Source: CADEED01 sp035701825 (lineage in GTDB: Bacteria; Pseudomonadota; Gammaproteobacteria; Steroidobacterales; Steroidobacteraceae). From it: a stretch of 64,000 nt of DNA. Below the pieces are notes generated by a model. It searched no databases and was not told where the DNA came from. It worked only from the letters and a program-made list of their open reading frames with translations. Numbering within the stretch: position 1 is the first letter of the stretch; every line of letters starts with the position of its first letter. The stretch covers positions 1 to 64,000 of the forward strand of contig DASSRK010000008.1 of NCBI GenBank assembly GCA_035701825.1, written 5' to 3'. Shown in pieces: positions 20,127 to 28,649 of the stretch. A program made the translations under genes and the position numbers.

Positions 20127-23100
20127 ATGCGAATCGAGAGCTCGGAATCCCCGACCGCCGCCGACCTGCTGGAGCTGGCGCGCAGCCGGGAGAAGACCCC
20201 GTTCGACTACATCATCGTCGGCGCCGGCGCCGCCGGCGGACCGCTGGCGGCGCGCCTCGTGGAAGCGGGCCGCACCGTGCTGCTCCTCGACGCGGGCATC
20301 GATCCGGTGTGCGACGACGAGGTGGACAATCATCCGCCGTACACCGCGGAGCGCACCGGGCAAACTTACTCGGTGCCGGCCTTCCATGGCGCGGCCACCG
20401 AAGACCCGCGCATGAGCTGGGGTTTCTCCGTGCGCCACTACGCCTCGCAGTCCGCGCAGGCGCAGGACACCAAGTACCAGCCGGCCAGGGACCCGGCGAA
20501 GCCGGGCAGCACCGGGCCGGGCGGCGGCATCTTCTATCCACGCGCATCGGGGATCGGCGGCTGCACCACGCACTACGCCATGATCGTGGTCCGGCCCAAC
20601 GACAGCGACTGGAACCGCATCGCGCAGCGCACCCAGGACACCAGCTGGCGCGCGGAAAACATGCAGGGCTACTTCGCGCGCATCGAGAACTGTCTGTACT
20701 ACGACAAGTTCGAGGGCTTCTTTGGCACGATCCTCTTCATCTACAAGTGGTTCAAGCGCTTCCTGACCTTCATCAACCCGAAGGCGCAGCTGGCGCGCGG
20801 TGGGCATGGCCGTGGCGGCTGGCAGGTCACGAGTTTCATCGATCCGATCCTGGTGCTGAAGATCACCAAGGGCGACGGGACGTTCCGCAGCGTGCTGCTG
20901 CGAACCATCCTGTTCCTGCTGCGCCAGCCCGGCCGGTTCAAGCGCCTGGCGGCCTTCACCCGCACGCTGCGAATCGTGCAGCTCCTCGACCCCAACTACG
21001 GCACGGCGCGCTCGGCGCTCAACGGGCAACTGTCGTTCATTCCCATCGGCACCGACGGCTCGCGGCGCATCAGCGTGCGCGAACGACTGGCCGACGTGGA
21101 GAAGAGATTCCCCACTCGCCTGGTCATCAAGACCCAGACCTTCGCCAAGCGCGTGGTCTTCGACGACGGGGAGGGGCGCGTACCGCGCGCCGTCGGCGTG
21201 GAAGTCGCCGAAGGCCTGCGTTTGTACGAAGCCGCGCGCGACACGGCGCCGCCGGAGGCCACGGCCCACGACGCCGGCATTTTCTACGCGCGCGAAGAGG
21301 TAGTGCTCGCCGGCGGCGCGTTCAACTCGCCGCAGCTGCTGATGCTGAGCGGCATCGGCGACCGCGAGGCGCTCAAGGCCGCGAAGGTCGAAGGTGTCTG
21401 CGACGCGGAGGGCAAGCAGGTGGCGCGCGAGCGCTACGTGCACCTGCCCGGCGTGGGCAAGAACCTGCAGGACCGCTACGAAGTCAGCGTGGTGAGCGAG
21501 GCCAAGGACAGGCACAAGCAGGCCGAGGAGTTCAAGACGTTGCGGGGCGTGGGCTTCAAGCCGTACGAGTCCACCGATCCGCCCGGCACGAAGGATGCCG
21601 CGCTCGAGCAGTGGCGCACGGATGGCACCGGCCTGTACGCCACCAATGGCGGCGCGGTGTCGTTCTTCTATACCTCGTCGAAGGCCGTGCCGGTGGACGG
21701 CACGCCGCTCATCGATCCGGACCTGTTCATCTTCGGCGCGCCCGCGGCCTTTCGCGGCTATTACTGGAACTGGTCGAAGGAACTGCTGTACCGCACGCAG
21801 GGCGCCGGCGTCGAGCAGCGCAACCTGTGGAGCTGGCTGATCCTGAAGGCCTATACGCGCAACAACGCCGGCAGCGTGAGACTGCGTACCAACAACCCCT
21901 TCCACCAGCCCGACATCTGCTTCGCGTCGTTTCCCGCGTCGATTCCCGCCGCGGCCGACGACGTCGACGCGTTGTGCGAGGGCATCGACTTCGTGCGCCG
22001 CCTAAACTCCAGCGTGCCGCTGTTCGAAGGCAACGAGGTGCAGCCCGGCGCGCAGCGCGCCGATCGCGCCGCGATGCGCCGCTGGGTGCAGGACGAGGCC
22101 TGGGGCCACCACGCCTGCGGCACCTGCCGCATCGGCGAAGACGCGTGGAACGAGGATCCCTCGAAGCTGGTCGATCGCGACGCGGTCATCGACAGCAAAT
22201 TCCGCGTGCACGGCGTGCGCGGGCTGCGGGTCGTCGACGCCTCGGTATTCCCGGAGATCCCGGGCTATTTCATCGCGACGCCGATCTTCATGGTGGCCGA
22301 GAAGGCCGCCGACGAACTGCTGAACACGCGCCTGCACCAGCAGTTCCCCGGCCAGTTCGAGCAGGCCGAGGCCGGCGCGGTGCGCGAGCGCCGCAGGATC
22401 GCCGGCATGCTGGCGCCGGAGGCGCCGGTGATCAACGGCAAACTACCCGAGGACACCGTGGGGCTCGCGCTTTCGGGCGGCGGCATCCGCTCCGCGACGC
22501 TGTGCCTCGGCGTGTTGCAGTCGCTGGCGCAGCGCGGGCGGCTCAAGGGCATCGACTACCTGGCCACCGTGTCCGGCGGCGGTTACATCGGCTCGTTCCT
22601 CGGCCGGCTGTTCACGCGCCAGTCCGACCAGGTGCGCGACCCGGCGCAACGCGTGGAGCAGGTGGTCGGCAACGTCAACTCCGCCGAGAACCGCTGGCTG
22701 CGCGAGCACGCCAACTACCTGTCCGGCGCGGGCCGCACCGACCGCGAGGTGAACCTCGGCGTGGTGTGGCGCAACCTGCTGGGTGCACACATCGCGCTGG
22801 CCGGCATGTTCATCGGCCTGTTCGCGGTGTTCCGCTGGCTCACCGACAACACCTGGCTGGACTTCGCCGGCGCGCGCGTGCTCGGCCTCGACGTGAGCCC
22901 GTGGTGGTGGATTCCGCCGGCGGTGTTCGTGTTCGGCATTTATCCCTCGTGGCTGGCGTTCTTCCTCGCGCCCAAGCCGGGCGCAAGGGCGGCGCATCCG
23001 CTGTACGCGCTGCTCACCTGGCTGGTGATGCTGGGTGCCGCGGTGGCGGCGCTGCGGCTGCACCGGCCGGTGGTCGAACTACTCGCAACCATCGCCATCA

Positions 23101-24854
23101 CCTCGCTGCTGGTGGCCTGGCTGTGGCAGGAGTTCGCGCGCATCGCTGCCGTCAAGGACGTCAACGACCCGCGCGCGGTCAAGCACCGCGGCACCGTGGT
23201 GCGCAATCGCCTGACGCGCGGACTCGGGCTGATGCTGACCACCATCGTGTGGACCACCGGCTGGGTGATCCTCGATTCGCTCGCGCGGCTCGGGGCGCAG
23301 CATCGGCTCATGTTCCCCACGGTCGGCGGCATGGCCATTCTCGCCACGCTCATGCCGCTGTGGCGCATGGGTGCGGCGAAGCTCGCCGGCACCACGCCGG
23401 CCGAAGCCGGCCTGCTGCGCAATCTCGCCGCGGGTACCGTGGCGTTTCCCATCCTCGGGTTCCTGCTGTTCGGCTACGACGTGATCGCGCACACCGCGTT
23501 CGACGCCGGCCAGCGCATCGGCGTGTGGACCCTGCTGCTCGCGCTGCTGGTGGCCTTCATCCTGAGCCGTGCGCATGGATTCCTGAACCTGACCTCGCTG
23601 GGTCCGCACTATGCCTCGCGGCTGGCGCGCACCTTCCTCGGCGCCTCGAGCGAGGCGCGCGTGCACGCCAACCCGGGGGATGCGCCGCCCGAGGTCAGCG
23701 CCGCGCATCCCGACGACGACATCTTCTTCGACGAATACCACCCGGAGAAGCACGGTGGGCCCTTGCACCTGCTGTCCACCTGCGTCAACGAAACCGTCGA
23801 CGCCATGTCGGGCCGCGCCATCGACGAGGACAAGGGACTGCAGATGTGCGTGGGCCCGAAGGGCGTGAGCGTGGGCCGGCGCTTCCATGCGCTCTGGACC
23901 CTGAAGGACAGCGGCAAGATCACCCAGAAGATCCTGCGCGCCATGGACGACTCGGCCGCGCCGGCATCGCTGTGCCCGCTGCCCGTGGCGCCGGATCCGA
24001 ATGCCTTCCACGTGCTGTCGCGCGACCCGCTGCGCGCCGACGACATCTGCGTGTGCCCGGAGCAGTTGCGGCTCAGCCAGTGGATGGCGATCTCGGGCGC
24101 CGCGTTCACGCCCGGGCAGGGCCGCAATACCTCGCTGCCCATGGCGCTGTTGTTGGGGCTGTTCAACGTGCGGCTCGGCTACTGGTGGGACTCCGGCGTC
24201 GGCACCGGCGAGCGGCCCGGCCGCTTCCCGCCGTCGTTCCTGCGACGCATCGGCTCGATCCCCTCGTTCCTGTTCAAGACGCAGTCGACGTTGCTGGCGG
24301 AGTGGTGGCGCTATTTCCAGGGACCGGGCCATCGCTACTGGTACCTGAGCGACGGCGGGCACATCGAGAACAGTGCGTTGTACGAGCTGCTGCGGCGGCG
24401 CGTGCGCTTCATGATCATGGTCGACGGCACGCACGATCCCGAGTACATCTTCGACGACCTGTCGGCACTGGTGCGCCGTGCACGGCTCGACTTCGGCGCG
24501 AGTTTCGAGTGGATAGACCCGGCCGTGGCCGGGAACCTGCCGCCGCCGTGGATCCAGGACTGGATCGACACCAACGCGCTCGGCACGCTGTCCTCGCTCA
24601 AGCGCGAAGGCCCGCACGCCGGCGCGCTGGCGCGCGTCACCTACGACGGCGACGGGAAGAATCCCTGCTGGCTGCTGGTGCTCAAGGGCTGCCTCGTGCC
24701 ACAGGACATGCCGCTCGACCTGCGCTGCTACTCCGAGCAGAACAAGGCATTCCCCAACGACTCGACCTTCGACCAGTTCCTGGGCGATGACCAGTGGGAG
24801 AGCTACCGCGTGCTGGGCGAGCGCAATGCCAACCGGATCTTCAAGGGAGCCTGA
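20127..24854 (+). CDS. GMC flavoprotein oxidoreductase fused to a membrane patatin-like phospholipase
   Basis: The 1575-residue protein carries two enzymes. Residues 25-745 form a GMC oxidoreductase of cholesterol-oxidase/dehydrogenase style: FAD loop VGAGAAGG (31-38), GGAFNSPQLLMLSGIG, and a C-terminal block with HHACGTCR and GLRVVDASVFP. Residues from about 775 form a patatin domain: LSGGGIRSA oxyanion loop (Ser783), nucleophile in VSGGG (Ser816) and DGG (Asp1409) in YLSDGGHIENSALYELL. About eight hydrophobic helices (roughly residues 885-1160) lie between nucleophile and Asp, so the lipase domain is membrane-embedded. No signal peptide is visible at the start. ATG 20127 follows the cytochrome gene by 12 bases. 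Oxidation of an alcohol, possibly a sterol, plus acyl-ester cleavage is a fair inference. Confidence 0.88.
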   Translation: MRIESSESPTAADLLELARSREKTPFDYIIVGAGAAGGPLAARLVEAGRTVLLLDAGIDPVCDDEVDNHPPYTAERTGQTYSVPAFHGAATEDPRMSWGFSVRHYASQSAQAQDTKYQPARDPAKPGSTGPGGGIFYPRASGIGGCTTHYAMIVVRPNDSDWNRIAQRTQDTSWRAENMQGYFARIENCLYYDKFEGFFGTILFIYKWFKRFLTFINPKAQLARGGHGRGGWQVTSFIDPILVLKITKGDGTFRSVLLRTILFLLRQPGRFKRLAAFTRTLRIVQLLDPNYGTARSALNGQLSFIPIGTDGSRRISVRERLADVEKRFPTRLVIKTQTFAKRVVFDDGEGRVPRAVGVEVAEGLRLYEAARDTAPPEATAHDAGIFYAREEVVLAGGAFNSPQLLMLSGIGDREALKAAKVEGVCDAEGKQVARERYVHLPGVGKNLQDRYEVSVVSEAKDRHKQAEEFKTLRGVGFKPYESTDPPGTKDAALEQWRTDGTGLYATNGGAVSFFYTSSKAVPVDGTPLIDPDLFIFGAPAAFRGYYWNWSKELLYRTQGAGVEQRNLWSWLILKAYTRNNAGSVRLRTNNPFHQPDICFASFPASIPAAADDVDALCEGIDFVRRLNSSVPLFEGNEVQPGAQRADRAAMRRWVQDEAWGHHACGTCRIGEDAWNEDPSKLVDRDAVIDSKFRVHGVRGLRVVDASVFPEIPGYFIATPIFMVAEKAADELLNTRLHQQFPGQFEQAEAGAVRERRRIAGMLAPEAPVINGKLPEDTVGLALSGGGIRSATLCLGVLQSLAQRGRLKGIDYLATVSGGGYIGSFLGRLFTRQSDQVRDPAQRVEQVVGNVNSAENRWLREHANYLSGAGRTDREVNLGVVWRNLLGAHIALAGMFIGLFAVFRWLTDNTWLDFAGARVLGLDVSPWWWIPPAVFVFGIYPSWLAFFLAPKPGARAAHPLYALLTWLVMLGAAVAALRLHRPVVELLATIAITSLLVAWLWQEFARIAAVKDVNDPRAVKHRGTVVRNRLTRGLGLMLTTIVWTTGWVILDSLARLGAQHRLMFPTVGGMAILATLMPLWRMGAAKLAGTTPAEAGLLRNLAAGTVAFPILGFLLFGYDVIAHTAFDAGQRIGVWTLLLALLVAFILSRAHGFLNLTSLGPHYASRLARTFLGASSEARVHANPGDAPPEVSAAHPDDDIFFDEYHPEKHGGPLHLLSTCVNETVDAMSGRAIDEDKGLQMCVGPKGVSVGRRFHALWTLKDSGKITQKILRAMDDSAAPASLCPLPVAPDPNAFHVLSRDPLRADDICVCPEQLRLSQWMAISGAAFTPGQGRNTSLPMALLLGLFNVRLGYWWDSGVGTGERPGRFPPSFLRRIGSIPSFLFKTQSTLLAEWWRYFQGPGHRYWYLSDGGHIENSALYELLRRRVRFMIMVDGTHDPEYIFDDLSALVRRARLDFGASFEWIDPAVAGNLPPPWIQDWIDTNALGTLSSLKREGPHAGALARVTYDGDGKNPCWLLVLKGCLVPQDMPLDLRCYSEQNKAFPNDSTFDQFLGDDQWESYRVLGERNANRIFKGA

Positions 24855-24936
24855 CGGGGTCGGCAAACAGTACCTGGCTCGCATTTGATGCAAACAAGCG
24901 TGTGCCCGGCGCGGCGATGCAGTAATTTTCGCGTCC

Positions 24937-26082
24937 ATGCTCGAGCAACGCCTCAACGAATTCTTCGGGGACGACGAGCCCGGCGGTTTCGGCACCGGCT
25001 GGTGGAGCGGGGTGCTGTCGGCGTTCTTCGGACTGCTGGCGTTCGGCGCGGTGCTGTGCCTGCACTTCCCGCAGCTGCTGTCCTCGCCCAGTCTGCGGCC
25101 TTACTACCGCATGGACCTCATGCGCCTCGCCATCCAGGCGGTGATCGGTGCGGCGATCCTGTTCGGCGTGGTGTCCGCCATGCTGCGCCGGAAGAAGGTG
25201 CTGGCCCTGACCGGCATGGTGTTCGCACTGGGCGCGTCGCTGCTGGGCGGCGCCAGCGTGCCCATCAACCAGGACCTGCATGCCGGGCCGGCGATCGGCC
25301 TCGACTGGTTCCTGCTCGACATGCTGATGATGACGCTCATCTTCTCGCCCATCGAGGTGATTTGGCCCGCCTACCCGAGGCAGAGCGTGTTCCGGGCCGA
25401 ATGGCTGAACGACATCGTGTACTTCCTGTCCACGCACCTGCCGATCCAGCTCACCAGTTTCCTGATCCTGCTGCCGGCGACCCAGCTCACCTCGACGCTG
25501 AACGTGGCGTTCATCGCCGAGGCGGTGGGCAAACTACCGTGGATCGTGCAGTTCCTGGCGGCCGTGCTGGTGGCCGACCTGGCGCAATACTGGATCCACC
25601 GTGGCTTCCACGTGATCCCGTTCATGTGGCGCTTCCATGCCATCCATCATTCGTCGAAGGCGCTCGACTGGATCGCGGGCTCGCGCGCGCACCTGGTGGA
25701 AGACGTGGTGGTACGCGGCGGCATCCTCATCCCGATGATGTTGATCTTCCCGCAGAGCATCAACGTCGCCTACCTGTTCTTCGTGAACATCCATGCCACC
25801 TGGGCGCACTGCAACTTCGGCCCGACGGCGAAGTGGCTCGAGCCGTACCTGGTGCAATGCCGCTTCCATCACTGGCACCACACCTCGCAGAAGGAAGCCA
25901 TCGACCGGAACTTCTCGATCCATTTCCCGTGGCTCGACAAGCTCTTCGGGACCCACTACCTGCCGAAGGACGACAGCTGGCCCGAGCACTACGGGCTCAA
26001 CCACGAGAAGATCCCGTTCAGCTTCTGGGGCCAGTTCTTCTATCCGCTGTTGCCGCGCAAGGCGAAGCAACCCGCGCCCTAG
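24937..26082 (+). CDS. Sterol desaturase / fatty-acid hydroxylase family di-iron membrane enzyme
   Basis: The 381-residue membrane protein of the fatty-acid hydroxylase superfamily has the full set of His boxes: HRGFH (221-225), HAIHH (234-238) and HHWHH (311-315), which bind the di-iron centre. About six hydrophobic helices precede and surround them. Members hydroxylate or desaturate sterols, fatty acids and related lipids using oxygen and reducing equivalents. The gene follows the GMC-patatin gene by 82 bases, so it may share that transcript or have its own promoter. Its stop codon overlaps that of the convergent desaturase in a shared CTAG. The length, longer than the catalytic core, reflects an N-terminal membrane region of about 150 residues. 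The substrate is unknown. Confidence 0.88.
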   Translation: MLEQRLNEFFGDDEPGGFGTGWWSGVLSAFFGLLAFGAVLCLHFPQLLSSPSLRPYYRMDLMRLAIQAVIGAAILFGVVSAMLRRKKVLALTGMVFALGASLLGGASVPINQDLHAGPAIGLDWFLLDMLMMTLIFSPIEVIWPAYPRQSVFRAEWLNDIVYFLSTHLPIQLTSFLILLPATQLTSTLNVAFIAEAVGKLPWIVQFLAAVLVADLAQYWIHRGFHVIPFMWRFHAIHHSSKALDWIAGSRAHLVEDVVVRGGILIPMMLIFPQSINVAYLFFVNIHATWAHCNFGPTAKWLEPYLVQCRFHHWHHTSQKEAIDRNFSIHFPWLDKLFGTHYLPKDDSWPEHYGLNHEKIPFSFWGQFFYPLLPRKAKQPAP

Positions 26083-26933
26083 AACTCCAGTGACTCGAGC
26101 GGGATGTCCTTGGGCAGCACCGCGCCATAGTTCGATGCCTTGACCAGGCCCAGCGCCTTCATGACCTTGACGGTCGCGAAGCCGAAGTCGAATTCGCTGT
26201 CCACGTGGCTCAGGCGCAGGAACTGCGGCGAGTGGTGGTGGTTGTTCTGCAGGCAGGCGCTGAAGGTGGCCATCACGGGCAGCCAGTCGCCGATGTTCAT
26301 GGCGTTGTCGTCGTCCTCGTAGCGCCGATAACCCCAGCGGCGATCGTGGGTCCAGTAGTTCTGCACCATGTTGACCCACATCGCGAATATGCGCGTGCCG
26401 ACCCAGAGCACGCTCGCGAACAGCAGGTCGCCCACCAGCCACCACAGCAACACGAAACTCGCGCTCTGGGCGACCACGAAGTAGACCGGATTGCCGGCGA
26501 GCCGCATGGGCCAGGTCTGCAGGATGGCGTCGTTGGCGACGTTGACGTCGGTCTTGTACGGGAAGAGGCACAGCCACAGCGTCTTCCAGGGCCCGTCGGC
26601 GGCGAGCTTGTTGGGGTCGCCGGGATGATCGGCGTACCGATGGTGCAGCCGGTGGCGATTCACCCAGCTGATGGGATTGATATAGACGCCGAAGGTGTTG
26701 TTCAGCACCGAGAGGGTCTTGACGAACCACTCCTGGTAGTCGAGCGCGCGGTGCGCGATGCCCATGTGGATGACGCAGGAAAGATAGACCCCCGCCATGA
26801 ACCAGCAGACGATGAGATAGGCCATGCCGATACCGAGGCCGGCCCAGGGTCCAAGATGCTCCGGGGCAAGGAAGAAGCTGGCGGCCGCGTACGAGACCAG
26901 GCAACCGTATCCCACCGCGTTGTAGATCCTCAT
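26079..26933 (-). CDS. Acyl-lipid / acyl-CoA desaturase
   Basis: The 284-residue integral membrane desaturase has the three-box pattern of stearoyl-CoA-type enzymes: HMGIAH (His56, His61), HRLHH (94-98) and NNHHH (230-234), with two pairs of hydrophobic helices. It should insert a double bond in a fatty acyl chain using a di-iron centre. The family usually has about 300 residues, so it is complete. It runs convergently to the hydroxylase, sharing bases 26079-26082, and diverges from the activase gene at 27030, so the 96-base gap 26934-27029 must hold promoters for both. It may supply or modify the lipids acted on by the neighbouring operon; the direct link is inferred from position. Confidence 0.88.
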   Translation of the reverse strand: MRIYNAVGYGCLVSYAAASFFLAPEHLGPWAGLGIGMAYLIVCWFMAGVYLSCVIHMGIAHRALDYQEWFVKTLSVLNNTFGVYINPISWVNRHRLHHRYADHPGDPNKLAADGPWKTLWLCLFPYKTDVNVANDAILQTWPMRLAGNPVYFVVAQSASFVLLWWLVGDLLFASVLWVGTRIFAMWVNMVQNYWTHDRRWGYRRYEDDDNAMNIGDWLPVMATFSACLQNNHHHSPQFLRLSHVDSEFDFGFATVKVMKALGLVKASNYGAVLPKDIPLESLEF

Positions 26934-27029
26934 CGATTTCCTCCCCGTGAACGACGGCGAGGAATTCTACTCGTCGATCGCGAAACGTTGGGGCAGTATT
27001 CGACTCCGGGCATTCAGGGAGGGCTAGCA

Positions 27030-28649
27030 ATGTCAGCAGAGCCGGGTTCGCGACAGAAGAAGAGCGCCTTGGCCGATATCCCCATCGTGCTCGCCGGCGA
27101 TGCCGCGCCGGCGACGGCCCGCGTGCGCAGCGTCGCGCCGCCGGCGCGCACCGCGTCGGAACCTTATCGCGCGTACAAGCCGCGCCCGTTCAAGCGCGAA
27201 GAGCGCGACAAGGTCACCATCCTGTTTGGCAACCTGCACTGGCGCGCCGAGCGTGTCATGCAGGGCGCGCTCGCGAACTGCGGCTACCGCACACAGATCC
27301 TGCCCACCGCGACGCGCGAGGACCTGCTCACCGGACGCGAGGTCGCCGACATCGGGCAATGCTGCCCGACCAGTTTCACCGTCGGAAACATCGTCAACAC
27401 TCTGCGCCGCGAGGCCAGGCAACGCGGCGCCGACGCCGTCACCAACGATTTCATCTATCTCACGGCGGGCTCCTGCGGCGCGTGCCGCTTCGGCCAGTAC
27501 CACCAGAGCTACGAGCTCGCGCTGCGCAATTCCGGGATGCGCGATTTCCGCATGTTCCTGCTCGGCCAGGAGGGGCTCGACCAGGGCGAGGCCGACGGCG
27601 GCGGGCTCGACCTCAACCTGCCCCTGACGCTGGGATCGGCCTGGTCGGTGTTGCTCGCCGACGTGGTGCAGGACCTCGAGTACCAGACCCGCCCGTACGA
27701 GCTCAAGCCGGGCGAAACGGTGCGCGCTTCACGGGACGCGATCGAGATCCTGTACCAGGCGCTGCTCAAGCGGCCCAACCGCGGCAGGAAGTGGGGGTCG
27801 CTCGCCTGGCACCTGGCAACGCCGTACTTCGTCAACGCGATGAAAGAGGTGCGGCGCCGCTTCGACGAGGTCGAGGTCGACCGGCTGCGCATGAAACCCA
27901 AGGTCAAGATCACCGGCGAGTTCTACCTGCAGACCGTGGAGGGCGATCCCAACTACAACATCCACCGCTGGCTGGAAGCGGAGGGCGCGGAAGTCTACCC
28001 GGCGGTGATCGTCATCTGGTTCGACTACCTGATGCGCATGGCCGCGCAGGATGTCGAGGATCACGTCGGCATCAACCGCGGCGCGTACCTCAAGATGAAG
28101 TCCATCCACGCGGCGCAGGGACTGCTGCGCTGGACCTATGACCGCATGCGCCGCGCGCTCGGCGGCGTGCCGCACGAGATGCCGCGCCAGTCGCTGTTGC
28201 GCGAGCTGGCACGGCCTTACTACCACAGCCGGCTCAACGGCGGCGAAGGCGACATGCTGATCGGCAAGGCGCTGTGGGCGCACCAGCAGAAGAAGGCCCA
28301 CATGATCTGCGAGCTGTCGCCGTATTCGTGCATGCCCAACACCATGAGCATCGGCGCCATGTCGGCGGTGCTCGGCAAGCATCCGGACCTGCTGTACGCG
28401 CCGCTCGAGATCAAGGGCGACGCCGAGGTGCACGCGCTGTCGCGCTGCCAGATGATCCTGACGGAAGCGAAGAAACGCGCGCAGAAGGAATACGACGAAG
28501 TGTTCGAGCGCATTGGCCTTGCGCCCGACCAGCTGCGCGCACGCGAGACGACGGCGATGCGCCGCTCGACGTACAAGGTGCCGCACTACGGCGTCGCGGG
28601 CACCGCGGCCAATTACGCGCTGCACCTGGCGCAATGTCGCGCACGATGA
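27030..28649 (+). CDS. 2-hydroxyacyl-CoA dehydratase-related protein (HgdB-like component, COG3581 type)
   Basis: The 539-residue soluble protein resembles the dehydratase-like module found in large acyl-CoA dehydratase activase fusions. Cysteines that could hold an iron-sulfur cluster stand at QCCPTS, SCGACRFGQYHQSYE and SPYSCMPNTMS, all in conserved-looking surroundings. After about 60 polar residues the domain begins at KVTILFGNLHWRAERVM. The start ATG 27030 follows AGGGAGGG by 6 bases. It is the first of three overlapping genes; its stop overlaps the next ATG. True HgdB-type dehydratases dehydrate 2-hydroxyacyl-CoA by a radical route under anoxic conditions, but this branch has no proven reaction. 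No substrate-specific dehydratase subunits are nearby. Confidence 0.8.
   Translation: MSAEPGSRQKKSALADIPIVLAGDAAPATARVRSVAPPARTASEPYRAYKPRPFKREERDKVTILFGNLHWRAERVMQGALANCGYRTQILPTATREDLLTGREVADIGQCCPTSFTVGNIVNTLRREARQRGADAVTNDFIYLTAGSCGACRFGQYHQSYELALRNSGMRDFRMFLLGQEGLDQGEADGGGLDLNLPLTLGSAWSVLLADVVQDLEYQTRPYELKPGETVRASRDAIEILYQALLKRPNRGRKWGSLAWHLATPYFVNAMKEVRRRFDEVEVDRLRMKPKVKITGEFYLQTVEGDPNYNIHRWLEAEGAEVYPAVIVIWFDYLMRMAAQDVEDHVGINRGAYLKMKSIHAAQGLLRWTYDRMRRALGGVPHEMPRQSLLRELARPYYHSRLNGGEGDMLIGKALWAHQQKKAHMICELSPYSCMPNTMSIGAMSAVLGKHPDLLYAPLEIKGDAEVHALSRCQMILTEAKKRAQKEYDEVFERIGLAPDQLRARETTAMRRSTYKVPHYGVAGTAANYALHLAQCRAR

Noticed and set aside
22443..24995. Long open frames on the minus strand opposite the GMC-patatin gene
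   Set aside because: They are shadows caused by high GC at third codon positions; compositions are Arg/Ala/His-rich with no domains.
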